From positions 5,413-69,412 of the forward strand of contig JBHEKY010000013.1 of NCBI GenBank assembly GCA_041859095.1: DNA of 64,000 nt. The letters are read 5' to 3'. Of the stretch, positions 1-7,996 are shown piece after piece; the first letter of the stretch is position 1; every line of letters begins with the position of its first letter. Source of the stretch: UBA1422 sp041859095. Lineage in GTDB: Bacteria; Bacillota; Clostridia; Peptostreptococcales; Anaerovoracaceae. The notes under the pieces were generated by a model. That model ran no database searches. It saw only the letters and a list, made by a program, of their open reading frames with translations, and was not told where the DNA came from. The position numbers were made by a program, and so were the translations under genes.

Positions 1-1
1 A

Positions 2-34
2 GCAGTGGCTAAATCCAAAGAAATGTCCAAATAA
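2..34 (+). CDS. C-terminal end of an upstream gene (partial)
   Basis: The first bases contain an open frame that ends with TAA at 32-34 and would encode about ten residues rich in Lys, Ser and Ala. It is followed 26 nt later by a Shine-Dalgarno and the Nudix gene, which fits the tail of an upstream gene in the same operon. Too short to identify; the choice of frame is an inference. Confidence 0.3.
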   Translation, partial: AVAKSKEMSK

Positions 35-60
35 GCAATATTCAAATGAGGGGGACCTTT

Positions 61-600
61 ATGTTTTTCGAAGAAAAAACCATTAGCACAGAAAGAATCT
101 ACGAAGGAGCTATTCTGAATCTTCGAAGGGACGAAGTCACCACGCATAGCGGAGGAACATCTTTTCGGGAAATCATCGAGCACAATGGGGGTGCTGTGGC
201 AGTACCGATTACTTCTGACGGTAAAATTGTCATGGTTCGTCAATATCGTAAGGCATTTGAGCAACCAGTGCTAGAGTTGCCCGCTGGCAAAATCGAAAAA
301 GGTGAAGAACCACTGGAAACCATTGCCCGAGAACTTCAGGAAGAAACCGGATATACCGCAGGAAAAATTGAATTCCTTACGGCGTTTTATCCATCCGTCG
401 GCTATACCAACGAAGTGCTGTATCTGTATATGGCAACTGAGTTGGTTCCGGGAGCGACACATTATGACGAGCACGAGGCCATGGATATCTTGGAGATGGA
501 TTTTGATGAGGCACATAATATGGTGGTTCATGGAGAAATTCGGGATGCCAAAACCATGTTGGGGATTCTTTTGGCAAAAAACCATTTTGAAACATTGTAA
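61..600 (+). CDS. nudF: Nudix hydrolase, ADP-ribose pyrophosphatase type
   Basis: A 179-residue Nudix hydrolase, most like bacterial ADP-ribose pyrophosphatases, which split ADP-ribose into AMP and ribose 5-phosphate in the cytosol. The Nudix box lies in the middle of the protein: a Gly at the start of GKIEKGEEP, then RELQEETGY, giving the G-x5-E-x7-REUxEExGU pattern that binds the divalent metals. The ATG at 61 is preferred over the in-frame ATG at 46 because GAGGGGG at 48-54 sits 6 nt before it and overlaps the upstream ATG. A nudF-xerD order is common in Firmicutes. Family assignment is firm; the exact substrate is inferred. Confidence 0.85.
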   Translation: MFFEEKTISTERIYEGAILNLRRDEVTTHSGGTSFREIIEHNGGAVAVPITSDGKIVMVRQYRKAFEQPVLELPAGKIEKGEEPLETIARELQEETGYTAGKIEFLTAFYPSVGYTNEVLYLYMATELVPGATHYDEHEAMDILEMDFDEAHNMVVHGEIRDAKTMLGILLAKNHFETL

Positions 601-606
601 TTTTTA

Positions 607-635
607 TTGTAAACCAAATTCCCTTCAGATATACT
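607..635 (+). promoter_or_regulatory. Putative sigma-A promoter for the xerD-like gene
   Basis: TTGTAA at 607-612 and TATACT at 630-635 are separated by exactly 17 nt, in the gap between the Nudix gene and the xerD-like gene. The match is 4/6 and 5/6 to consensus. Transcription would begin near 642, giving a short leader to the ATG at 671. Not tested experimentally. Confidence 0.5.
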
Positions 636-670
636 GATGTCACGGTAGTGAACATAAGGGGAAATAGAAC

Positions 671-1552
671 ATGCACCAGGATGAATTTGTAAGGTATCTT
701 GAAAAAGAGAAAAAAATGGCCCAGAACACGCTAGAAGCATATAAGCGCGATGTGATGGACTTTTTTGCTTTTACAAAAGAAACCGGGGCGGAAGAAATAA
801 CCGCCGTTTCCAATACAGATGTGGTGACGTACCTATTAAAGATGAAGGCAGATAACAAGTCTGCAGCCACGGTGAATCGAAAGCTGGCATCCATCCGCGC
901 CTACTACAATTTTCTCCAAGAAAAAGGCAAAATCACGGGAAACCCGACCACGGGCATCAAGTCCCCCAAAATAGAGCGGAAAGAACTTGAATATCTTACG
1001 CTGGAAGAAGTGGATTTACTCCTGAAAATGCCTGACAAAAGCATTCGAGGTATGCGGGACAGCGCCATCTTAGAACTGCTGTATGCTACCGGAATCCGGG
1101 TCAATGAAATCATTTCTGCCAACGTGGAAGATGTGAACTTGCGTATCGGTTTTTTTACATGTCCCGGAGAACACGGCAAAGCCAGAATTATCCCCATGGG
1201 AAGACCAGCCCGTAAAGCTGTGGAAGAATATATTTTTGATGCCAGGGATATGCTCTTAAAAGACAAAAAATCTGAAAATGCATTGTTCGTCAACTACTAT
1301 GGAGAGAGAATAACAAGACAAGGACTTTGGAAAATCCTGAAAGAATACGCAACGAAAGCGGAGATTAGCAACAAACTGACACCACATATCCTTCGAAATT
1401 CATTTGCTGTTCATATGATCCAAAACGGAGCGGACCTGAAGTCCTTACAGGACTTACTGGGACATGAAGACATTTCCGCCACACAGGTATATCTGACCGT
1501 AACAAAAAACCGAATCAAAGACGTCTATGACAAAACTCATCCCCGGGCATAG
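671..1552 (+). CDS. xerD: Tyrosine recombinase, XerD-like
   Basis: A 293-residue tyrosine recombinase of the size of XerC/XerD, which resolve chromosome dimers at dif together with FtsK. The N-terminal SAM-like core-binding domain covers about residues 1-90 and the catalytic domain about 105-290. Visible active-site residues are R143 (TGIR), K170, H239 and R242 (HILR), H265 (LLGHEDIS) and Y274 (TQVYL), a complete R-K-H-R-H-Y set. The box II sequence reads LRNS where LRHS is usual. The ATG follows AAGGGG at 656-661. The Nudix neighbour and absence of phage genes argue for the housekeeping recombinase; whether it is XerD or XerC cannot be settled from sequence alone. Confidence 0.85.
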   Translation: MHQDEFVRYLEKEKKMAQNTLEAYKRDVMDFFAFTKETGAEEITAVSNTDVVTYLLKMKADNKSAATVNRKLASIRAYYNFLQEKGKITGNPTTGIKSPKIERKELEYLTLEEVDLLLKMPDKSIRGMRDSAILELLYATGIRVNEIISANVEDVNLRIGFFTCPGEHGKARIIPMGRPARKAVEEYIFDARDMLLKDKKSENALFVNYYGERITRQGLWKILKEYATKAEISNKLTPHILRNSFAVHMIQNGADLKSLQDLLGHEDISATQVYLTVTKNRIKDVYDKTHPRA

Positions 1553-1612
1553 AGCCAATTTCATTTGGTTTTTTTCCGTTGAACCGTAACTATATAACAT
1601 CATAGAATATAT

Positions 1613-1652
1613 CGCATAGAGCCCTGACTAAGAAAAGGGCTTTCTTTGTGCG
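1613..1652 (+). terminator. Probable terminator after the xerD-like gene
   Basis: AGCCCT at 1620-1625 pairs with AGGGCT at 1636-1641, with a possible outer CGCA/TGCG extension, and the hairpin is followed by TTCTTT. It separates the recombinase gene from the promoter of the LCP gene. The T-tract is interrupted, so efficiency is uncertain. Confidence 0.5.
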
Positions 1653-1659
1653 TATTATA

Positions 1660-1699
1660 TGGTATAATATCATTTGCGACTGCGTTAAAGGCCGCAAAT
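1660..1699 (+). promoter_or_regulatory. Extended -10 promoter and leader hairpin before the LCP gene
   Basis: TGG followed by TATAAT at 1663-1668 is an extended -10 element; the -35 region (TTTCTT at 1641-1646, 16 nt spacing) is weak. Directly at the expected transcript start there is a 7-bp inverted repeat, ATTTGCG at 1672-1678 with CGCAAAT at 1693-1699. It could be a 5' stabilising hairpin or a regulator site. The rest of the leader up to 1781 is A-rich with no recognisable element. Confidence 0.5.
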
Positions 1700-1781
1700 T
1701 ATTTATAAGAAAAACCATAAAAGAAAGAATAGAAGAAAGAAATGAAAGAGAAGAACGAACCTATTTTAGGGAGGGCATCCA

Positions 1782-2903
1782 ATGCGAAGCGATAACCATA
1801 TAAATAAAAAAACAAGGGGATCAAAGAGAAATTCGAAGAAAAGGATGATGATTATCATCATCACGATTCTTGCGCTGATGGGCCTGATAACAGTTGGGGC
1901 TATCGTGGGATATAACATCATAAATGACAAAATTGATAAAATTGACTATGTTGAGACGCCAAAAGGGAATAAAGAGTTTGGAATTGATGACCAAGTCGCT
2001 AAGGACTTGAAAGATTATGAAAACATCGCGATTCTAGGAGTGGATGACACTGAGTCCGATAAAAACAAATTTGATGGAGCACGAAGTGATGCCATTATCA
2101 TTGCATCCATTAACAAAACCACCGGAGATGTGCTATTAACATCTGTTATGAGGGATACCTATCTGGAGATGCAAGATTCTGATGGTGACTATCTTTTGGA
2201 CAAAGTTACTCATGCGCATCATTATGGTGGTGGGTTAAATACATGTAGAACGCTGAACCGCAATTTAGACTTAAATATCACTAAGTTCGTTATATTCAAC
2301 TGGAAATCCGTGGCAGATTTGGTTGATGCCATGGGTGGCATAGAACTCACTGTTAAAGAGGATGAATTACTTGATTTGAATACTTATGGGCAGGAAACTG
2401 CTACCATTGTCGGTGGGACTTACGAAATGATTACTCAAGCAGGCTTACAACAACTAGATGGAGTTCAAGCTGCAACATATTGCAGAATTAGAAAGACTTC
2501 CGGTGGAGATGAAGGACGTACGGAAAGGGCTAGAGCAACACTTGCAGCCTTATTTGTAAAGGCGAAGCAGCTTAGCTTATCGGAACTCAATCGAGTCGCA
2601 GATGATTCATTACCAGGCATTCGTGTAAATATGACCAACAAAGAAATCTTCGGATTCATACTAGATATCAATAAATACAATCTTGGCGCCAATAGGTTAT
2701 TCCCATATGAGTATTATGGAGGAATGGTAAGTGATGTTTGGTATGCCGTTCCTTTGGAATTGGCAAACAACGTATCAAAACTTCATTTAGAGTTATTTCA
2801 ACAAGTAGATTATATCCCAACAGAAACTGTTATGGAGATTAATGACAAAATAATTAATAAAACAGGGCAGCAACTACCGGATGAGATTCCAGAGTCAAAT
2901 TAG
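1782..2903 (+). CDS. LytR-CpsA-Psr (LCP) family glycopolymer transferase
   Basis: A 373-residue LCP protein. This family transfers undecaprenyl-linked wall polymers (teichoic acids, capsules) to peptidoglycan on the outer membrane face. A basic cytoplasmic start (about residues 1-21) is followed by one membrane segment (about 22-46), then the extracellular LCP domain. Family motifs visible are ARSDAIIIASIN and MRDTY for pyrophosphate/phosphate binding, the DLVDAMGGI stretch, and YCRIRK...DEGRTERAR, where the arginines contact the lipid phosphate. The ATG at 1782 follows AGGGAGGGC. It is not inside the polysaccharide locus at 15.7-39.6 kb but could be the ligase that anchors that polymer; this is inference. 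Confidence 0.88.
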   Translation: MRSDNHINKKTRGSKRNSKKRMMIIIITILALMGLITVGAIVGYNIINDKIDKIDYVETPKGNKEFGIDDQVAKDLKDYENIAILGVDDTESDKNKFDGARSDAIIIASINKTTGDVLLTSVMRDTYLEMQDSDGDYLLDKVTHAHHYGGGLNTCRTLNRNLDLNITKFVIFNWKSVADLVDAMGGIELTVKEDELLDLNTYGQETATIVGGTYEMITQAGLQQLDGVQAATYCRIRKTSGGDEGRTERARATLAALFVKAKQLSLSELNRVADDSLPGIRVNMTNKEIFGFILDINKYNLGANRLFPYEYYGGMVSDVWYAVPLELANNVSKLHLELFQQVDYIPTETVMEINDKIINKTGQQLPDEIPESN

Positions 2904-2924
2904 ACTTCTTCAACAAAATAATCC

Positions 2925-3015
2925 TTGCAATGACAACGTTACCATGCTAAACTATACAAGTTATTACGGGCGGTCCTCTGCGTATATAGATACCATGAAC
3001 GTCTTGGAGGGAAGG
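2925..3015 (+). promoter_or_regulatory. rplS promoter and leader
   Basis: TTGCAA at 2925-2930, 17 nt spacer, then TAAACT at 2948-2953 preceded by TGC (an extended -10). The leader of about 65 nt up to the GGAGGGAAGGAGG Shine-Dalgarno is the position where Firmicutes carry the L19 autoregulatory leader RNA. I cannot confirm that fold by eye. An Rfam scan with the L19 leader model would decide it. Confidence 0.5.
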
Positions 3016-3026
3016 AGGAAAACCAA

Positions 3027-3620
3027 ATGGACATTTTACAAGCAATTACCAAAGAGTACGAAAAAAATGACATCCCTGCGTTTAATGTGGGAGATACCGT
3101 TAAGGTACACATTAAAATTAAAGAAGGCACAAGAGAAAGAATTCAAATTTTCGAAGGCTTTGTACTAAAAAGACAAAACGGCGGAATTACTGAAACTTTC
3201 ACAGTCAGAAGAATCGCTTCCGGCGTAGGCGTTGAAAAAACGTTCCCGCTCCATTCACCAAAAATCGACAAAATCGAGATCGTGAAGAAGGGCCGTGTCA
3301 GAAGAGCCAAGCTAAATTATATGCGTGAGCGTACAGGCAAGGCAGCGAAAATTAAGACAAGTGCAAACAGCGAGCAGATTTTAGCCGCTGAGAAGGCAGC
3401 AATTACTGCAAAAGCCGCAGAGGCAGCAGCAATCATCGCAGCAGAAGCCGCAGCAATCGCCGCCGCCGAAGCAGCAGCAATCGCCGCCGCCGAAGCAAAG
3501 GCAGCCGCAGAAGCAGCCGCTGAAGAAGCCGCCGCTGAAGCAGCGAAAGCGGAAGCAGAAGTCGCAGTTGAACCTGCAACCGAAGCCGAAGTGCCAGCTG
3601 AAGATAAAAAAGACGAGTAA
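3027..3620 (+). CDS. rplS: 50S ribosomal protein L19 with alanine-rich tail
   Basis: Residues 1 to about 112 are a complete bacterial L19, which sits at the 30S-50S interface, with the typical GDTVKVHIKI, FEGFVLKRQNGG and FPLHSPKIDKIEI stretches and the RRAKLNYMRERTGKAAKIK end. L19 normally stops about here. This protein continues for about 85 residues composed almost entirely of Ala and Glu with some Lys and Ile, including near-perfect eight-residue repeats AEAAAIAA at about 139-156, and ends in an acidic AEDKKDE. The tail should be strongly helical. The reading frame is open and followed by a terminator, so the extension is genuinely coded. A strong Shine-Dalgarno (GGAAGGAGG) precedes the ATG. 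Confidence 0.95.
   Translation: MDILQAITKEYEKNDIPAFNVGDTVKVHIKIKEGTRERIQIFEGFVLKRQNGGITETFTVRRIASGVGVEKTFPLHSPKIDKIEIVKKGRVRRAKLNYMRERTGKAAKIKTSANSEQILAAEKAAITAKAAEAAAIIAAEAAAIAAAEAAAIAAAEAKAAAEAAAEEAAAEAAKAEAEVAVEPATEAEVPAEDKKDE
3414..3540 (+). repeat. In-frame 24-nt repeats in the L19 tail
   Basis: Degenerate direct repeats of about 24 nt, built on GCAGAAGCCGCAGCAATCGC-like units, encode the AEAAAIAA octapeptides of the L19 extension. The third-position differences between copies indicate older duplication followed by drift, or selection on the peptide, rather than a fresh slippage product. Not CRISPR: the units are coding and there are no unique spacers. Confidence 0.7.
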
Positions 3621-3624
3621 GAGG

Positions 3625-3648
3625 AAGGGGCCGCAAAGGCCCCTTTTT
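3625..3648 (+). terminator. Rho-independent terminator of rplS
   Basis: A perfect 8-bp stem, AAGGGGCC at 3625-3632 with GGCCCCTT at 3638-3645, has a 5-nt GCAAA loop and runs into TTTTT. It lies immediately after the rplS stop codon and should end most transcripts before rbgA. Confidence 0.92.
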
Positions 3649-3674
3649 GATATGACATAACGAAAGGAATTCCC

Positions 3675-4568
3675 ATGCTAGACAATATCAACTGGTATCC
3701 GGGACATATGAAGAAAACCCGTGAACTGATTCAGGAAAACCTGAAGCTGGTTGACGTTGTCATTGAAGTGGTAGATGCAAGAATTCCGATCTCCAGCCGA
3801 AACCCAATCATCGATGACTTGATTAAAGGGAAAGATCGAATTGTTGTTTTAAACAAGAGCGATTTGGCTGACAAGGAAGCTACCAGCCGCTGGTTGACAT
3901 CTTTTCGCAAGAAAGGGTATCATGCTCTGGCATTGAATTCCATGCGTGGTGATGGGATTCGCGAACTCTTTCACTTATTAGAAAAAATCAGAGCCGGCAA
4001 GAATGCGATTTCTTTGCGCAACAAGCCCTTTCGAATTATGATTGTTGGCGTACCAAACTCCGGCAAGTCTTCCCTGATTAACCGACTCACCGGCAAAAAA
4101 AGTACACAGACTGGCGATAGACCGGGCGTGACCAAGGGAAAACAATGGCTGACTGTCAAGGCAGAAGGCGTCATGGGCACGTTCCAGTTATTAGATACCC
4201 CTGGAATCCTGTGGCCAAAGTTTGAAGATCCCAACGTGGGTATGAACCTGGCTTTTTGCGGTTCCATCAAAGATGAAATCATGGATCAGCCCAGCCTGGC
4301 GCTGGAACTCACCGCTGTTCTTTCGAATCGGTACCCTGCCCAGCTAAAGGAACGTTACAAGTTGGACGAAAGTCAAAATCTTGAAGAAATGACACCATTA
4401 GAAATCATGGAGTCCATCGCATCCAAGCGTGGGTTTATTATGCCAGGCAAACAATACGATTATGAGCGTGCCGCACGGACACTTTTGGATGAATTCCGTG
4501 GAGGCTTGATTGGAAAAATCACGCTAGAATCCGCAGAAACTACACATCAGGAGCAGTCAGAAGAATGA
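3675..4568 (+). CDS. rbgA: Ribosome biogenesis GTPase RbgA (YlqF)
   Basis: A 297-residue circularly permuted GTPase that acts late in 50S assembly. The N-terminal NWYPGHMKK is diagnostic of the RbgA/YlqF family. The G motifs come in permuted order: G4 NKSD at about residue 56 precedes G1 GVPNSGKSS at about 125, then the G2 region (PGVTKG) and G3 DTPG. A C-terminal helical domain (about 180-280) would contact rRNA. It begins 27 nt after the rplS terminator and overlaps rnhB by 4 nt (ATGA), a conserved rplS-rbgA-rnhB order in Firmicutes. Confidence 0.95.
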   Translation: MLDNINWYPGHMKKTRELIQENLKLVDVVIEVVDARIPISSRNPIIDDLIKGKDRIVVLNKSDLADKEATSRWLTSFRKKGYHALALNSMRGDGIRELFHLLEKIRAGKNAISLRNKPFRIMIVGVPNSGKSSLINRLTGKKSTQTGDRPGVTKGKQWLTVKAEGVMGTFQLLDTPGILWPKFEDPNVGMNLAFCGSIKDEIMDQPSLALELTAVLSNRYPAQLKERYKLDESQNLEEMTPLEIMESIASKRGFIMPGKQYDYERAARTLLDEFRGGLIGKITLESAETTHQEQSEE

Positions 4569-5215
4569 AAAAAGATGAACGGGAAGCTTTGTTAAGGCAG
4601 AAACTAATAGAAATGAAACGCTATGAGATGGCGCTTTACGACAAAGGCGCGATCTTTGTTGCCGGTGTGGACGAGGTTGGTCGAGGCCCTTTGGCAGGAC
4701 CCGTTGTAGCGGCTTCGGTCATTTTGCCACCCGACTTTGATATCATTGGAATCGATGATTCAAAAAAACTTTCCGAGAAGAAGCGGAATGAAATAGCGGT
4801 GTTGATTCGGGAATCCGCCATTGCATACGGCATTGGTATGTGCAACGAACGGGTCATAGACGAAATCAATATCCTTGAGGCCACCAAACTAGCCATGAAA
4901 GAAGCCATCCACGAATCAGAAAAGATGCTGGGCTCTCATATTGACCACATTTTGCTGGACGCAGTGACACTTAGAGATTTGGAGCGACCCCAAACCGCCA
5001 TCATCCACGGAGATTGCCTCAGCGTTTCCATCGCGGCGGCTTCCATCATTGCCAAAGTCACCCGGGATGCCATGATGGCTGAGTACAGCTTGATGTACCC
5101 CCATTACTGTTTCGAGCAAAACAAAGGCTACGGCACCGAAGCCCACTATCGCGGTATCGATGAGCATGGCTTCTGCCAGATTCACCGTCGGTCCTTCCTC
5201 AAAAAATACCTATAA
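4565..5215 (+). CDS. rnhB: Ribonuclease HII
   Basis: A 216-residue type 2 RNase H that removes RNA from RNA-DNA hybrids, including single ribonucleotides in DNA. The hallmark DEVGRGPLAGPVVAA stands at about residues 37-51, supplying the first catalytic Asp and Glu. The later acidic residues lie in the HILLDAV stretch and in the SIIAKVTRD region. The C-terminal HRRSF is also typical. The start overlaps the rbgA stop by 4 nt, so translation is probably coupled. Confidence 0.95.
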   Translation: MKKDEREALLRQKLIEMKRYEMALYDKGAIFVAGVDEVGRGPLAGPVVAASVILPPDFDIIGIDDSKKLSEKKRNEIAVLIRESAIAYGIGMCNERVIDEINILEATKLAMKEAIHESEKMLGSHIDHILLDAVTLRDLERPQTAIIHGDCLSVSIAAASIIAKVTRDAMMAEYSLMYPHYCFEQNKGYGTEAHYRGIDEHGFCQIHRRSFLKKYL

Positions 5216-5331
5216 AACCATTGACAACAACAAAAGATAGCCATAAATGGGTGTTCCTTAATATAACTCTTTCCCAACGCAAAAAAATATTATAAAATAG
5301 CATAAACAATCAACGAAACGAGGTGCTGATC
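5216..5331 (+). promoter_or_regulatory. Intergenic region with candidate promoters for the one-carbon genes
   Basis: TTGACA at 5221-5226 is a perfect -35, but the matching -10 position (TAAATG, 17 nt downstream) is poor. A second -10-like TATAAA lies at 5291-5296 without a good -35. No terminator hairpin for rnhB is evident. A promoter here is likely because the function changes from housekeeping to one-carbon metabolism, but I cannot choose between the two. Confidence 0.3.
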
Positions 5332-6243
5332 ATGAAAGATTTTAGAGAAACATGTTTATCCGGCGCGCCGGTTTTTTTGGATGGGGCCATGGGCACCTAT
5401 ATTCAACAAATGGGCGGAGATCTCTTTGGAGCCAAAAATAATCTGGACCATCCGGATTTGGTTCGGCGGGTTCACGAGGATTATATCGCGGCGGGTAGTC
5501 AGGTGATTACCACCAACACATTTTCCCTCAACGAAATATATATGGCTAAGAAGGCCTTTGAAGTGGCTAAAATGGAAATCTCGTTAAATCGTGCAATGGA
5601 AATCGCCTGCGACGCAGCAGTAACCAAGAGTACGGTAGACAAAATCCATGTGCTGGGGGGCTTTGGTCCATGTGGCGAATTGTTCATGCGGGGTCGTTGC
5701 AAGAATTACGAAAATGAGCAGGTGGTAGCATCCTATATTGCGCAGGCCGAGACCATGTGCAACTACCCGATATCCGGATTTTTGTTGGAGACCTTTTTTG
5801 ACCTGACCGAGTCTGGATTGGTGATAGAAGCCTGCAAAAAAGTGAATCCCAATTTGCCAATTATCATGAGCCTGACTTTCGCAACAGCCAACAAAGGTGG
5901 GGCAACCCTTATGGGCAACCGCTCAGCTCAGATTGCAGAGTGGGCCAATGAAAACGACATCTTCGCAGTAGGTGCCAATTGCGGCGACTTGACACCGTTC
6001 CAATATGCAGAGATTATCAGAGAATACAAAGGAGCCACAACCAAACCGCTTTTCATTGAGCCCAATGCAGGAATGCCGGTATTAGATTCTGATGGAGAGG
6101 CCCATTACCCCATGAAAGCACAGGAGTTTGCGGACCAAATGCTGGAGTGTTATCGGGCAGGCGCTACGATATTAGGCGGTTGCTGCGGCACCGACCCCAG
6201 TCACATCAAGGCGTTGATTGAGAAGATTGGCAAAGAGGCTTAA
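5332..6243 (+). CDS. Homocysteine S-methyltransferase domain protein
   Basis: A 303-residue single-domain protein of the homocysteine S-methyltransferase (MetH N-terminal/BHMT) family, a (beta/alpha)8 barrel that activates homocysteine through zinc. The zinc-binding cysteines are visible as GANCGD at about residues 217-222 and GGCCGT near residue 285. DGAMGTYIQQ near the start and TNTFSLN are family signatures. There is no cobalamin-binding or pterin-binding domain, so a methyl donor such as S-methylmethionine, a methylated corrinoid protein or a betaine-like compound is possible. The ATG at 5332 is chosen because GAGGTG at 5320-5325 is its ribosome site; the in-frame GTG at 5323 lies inside that site. 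It stands just upstream of fhs-fchA-folD. Confidence 0.8.
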   Translation: MKDFRETCLSGAPVFLDGAMGTYIQQMGGDLFGAKNNLDHPDLVRRVHEDYIAAGSQVITTNTFSLNEIYMAKKAFEVAKMEISLNRAMEIACDAAVTKSTVDKIHVLGGFGPCGELFMRGRCKNYENEQVVASYIAQAETMCNYPISGFLLETFFDLTESGLVIEACKKVNPNLPIIMSLTFATANKGGATLMGNRSAQIAEWANENDIFAVGANCGDLTPFQYAEIIREYKGATTKPLFIEPNAGMPVLDSDGEAHYPMKAQEFADQMLECYRAGATILGGCCGTDPSHIKALIEKIGKEA

Positions 6244-6309
6244 GGAAACGAAATATTGATACAAAAACGAAGCACTATAATCAGTTGTTCATATCGGAGG
6301 AAAAGCAAT

Positions 6310-7986
6310 ATGACATTCAAATCAGACATCGAAATCGCACAGGCCACCAAACTGGAAGACATCCGGGTCATCGCGCAGCGGGCAGCCATTGATGAGAAGT
6401 ATCTGGAACTTTATGGGAACCACAAAGCAAAGATTGATTTTAACATCCTTAGTGAAAAGAAGGACACGCCCGACGGGAAACTGATTTTGGTGACGGCCAT
6501 TACGCCGACTCCTGCGGGGGAAGGTAAGACAACAACAACAGTGGGGCTTTCCGATGGCTTGAACAAAATTGGCAAAAAAGTCTTTGTTGCGTTGCGGGAA
6601 CCTTCGTTGGGACCGGTGTTTGGTGTCAAAGGCGGTGCTGCGGGTGGCGGATATGCTCAAGTAGTGCCGATGGAAGACATAAACCTTCACTTTACAGGAG
6701 ATTTTCATGCCATCGGTGCAGCGAACAACCTGTTGGCTGCCATGCTGGACAACCACATTCATCAGGGAAATGTCCTGGGCATTGACAACCGCAAGATTAG
6801 CTGGCGTCGTGCTATGGATATGAATGATAGACAGCTTCGGAATATTGTTGACGGTTTGGGTGGAAAGGCTCATGGCGTGGTGCGGGAAGATGGATTTGAC
6901 ATTACCGTTGCCAGCGAAGTCATGGCAATTTTGTGCCTTTCCAAGGACATTGACGATATGAAAGAACGAATCGCCAAAATCATCGTTGGATACACCTATG
7001 ACAATAAACCGGTGACAGCAGCTGATTTGAAAGCACAGGGGGCAATGGCCGCGCTTTTAAAAGATGCCTTGAAACCCAACCTGGTTCAGACATTGGAACA
7101 AACCCCGGCATTTATACACGGGGGACCTTTCGCAAATATCGCTCACGGATGCAACTCCATAATGGCAACACGCACCGCACTGAAGTTGGCGGACTACGTT
7201 GTCACGGAAGCTGGATTTGGCGCTGATCTTGGTGCCGAAAAGTTCCTAGACATTAAATGTAGAATGGCGGACCTAAAACCTTCTGCTGTGGTCATCGTTG
7301 CATCTGTCCGTGCACTGAAACATCACGGAGGGGTTGCGAAAGCTGACTTGCAAACCGAAAACCTGACAGCGCTGGAGCTGGGTTTACCCAATCTATTGCG
7401 CCATGTTGAAAATATTACACGTGAATTCAAGCTGCCAGCGGTAGTAGCCATCAACGCATTCCCCACCGATACTCAGGCGGAACTGGATTTGGTGGAAGCC
7501 AGATGCAAGGAACTGGGCGTAAATGTTGCCCTCAGTGAAGTTTGGGCAAAAGGTGGAGAAGGCGGCAAAGCACTGGCTGAAGAAGTGGTCAGACTTTGCG
7601 AAAAGCCAAACGAATTTACGCAGATTTATTCTCTGGATTTGTCCATTGAAGACAAAATCCGCGCGATTGCTACAAAGATTTATCGAGCCGGGGATGTGAA
7701 CTTTCTACCAGCCGCGGCCACTCAACTTAAGCAGTTGGAAGATTTAGGTTTCGGCCACCTTCCCATCTGTATGGCCAAAACCCAATACAGTTTTTCAGAT
7801 GATGCGGCTCTGCGAGGCGCTCCGTCCGGATTCATCCTGACTGTACGCAACCTCAAGGTATCTGCTGGCGCTGGGTTCATCGTTGCCCTTACAGGAGACA
7901 TTATGACCATGCCCGGTTTGCCAAAAGTTCCATCCGCAGAACACATTGACGTTGACAGCACTGGAAAAATTTCAGGACTGTTTTAA
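6310..7986 (+). CDS. fhs: Formate-tetrahydrofolate ligase
   Basis: A 558-residue formyltetrahydrofolate synthetase, the normal length for the bacterial enzyme. It joins formate to tetrahydrofolate at the cost of ATP, the first step of the methyl branch of the Wood-Ljungdahl pathway, and runs in reverse in some amino-acid and purine fermenters. The nucleotide-binding loop TPTPAGEGKTTTT is at about residues 62-74, followed by REPSLGPVFGVKGGAAGGG. The ATG at 6310 is preferred over an upstream TTG at 6256 because ATCGGAGGAAAA lies just before it. A TATAAT at 6276-6281 in front of the gene may be a -10 element, but its TTGATA partner is only 14 nt away. fchA begins 10 nt downstream. Confidence 0.97.
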   Translation: MTFKSDIEIAQATKLEDIRVIAQRAAIDEKYLELYGNHKAKIDFNILSEKKDTPDGKLILVTAITPTPAGEGKTTTTVGLSDGLNKIGKKVFVALREPSLGPVFGVKGGAAGGGYAQVVPMEDINLHFTGDFHAIGAANNLLAAMLDNHIHQGNVLGIDNRKISWRRAMDMNDRQLRNIVDGLGGKAHGVVREDGFDITVASEVMAILCLSKDIDDMKERIAKIIVGYTYDNKPVTAADLKAQGAMAALLKDALKPNLVQTLEQTPAFIHGGPFANIAHGCNSIMATRTALKLADYVVTEAGFGADLGAEKFLDIKCRMADLKPSAVVIVASVRALKHHGGVAKADLQTENLTALELGLPNLLRHVENITREFKLPAVVAINAFPTDTQAELDLVEARCKELGVNVALSEVWAKGGEGGKALAEEVVRLCEKPNEFTQIYSLDLSIEDKIRAIATKIYRAGDVNFLPAAATQLKQLEDLGFGHLPICMAKTQYSFSDDAALRGAPSGFILTVRNLKVSAGAGFIVALTGDIMTMPGLPKVPSAEHIDVDSTGKISGLF

Positions 7987-7996
7987 GGAGAATATC

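Noticed and set aside
671..1552. Integrase of a mobile element
   Set aside because: No attachment-site repeat, phage or conjugation genes nearby; size and neighbours fit a housekeeping Xer recombinase.
1556..1573. CCAA...TTGG hairpin with T7 run as the xerD terminator
   Set aside because: Only four base pairs form; the AGCCCT/AGGGCT hairpin further on is a better candidate.
2881..3168. Plus-strand frame bridging the LCP gene and rplS
   Set aside because: Covers the rplS promoter and start in another frame; its residues show no family and it has no ribosome site.
3414..3540. Repeats as a CRISPR array
   Set aside because: The units are in-frame codons of the L19 tail, contiguous and without unique spacers.
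3317..3691. Long minus-strand frame opposite the rplS tail
   Set aside because: It encodes almost only Ala and Ser because it mirrors the GC-rich repeats of the L19 tail. There is no ribosome site and the terminator lies within it.
6256..6309. N-terminal extension of Fhs from a TTG
   Set aside because: The extension is not Fhs-like, overlaps a -10-like TATAAT, and a strong ribosome site precedes the ATG at 6310.
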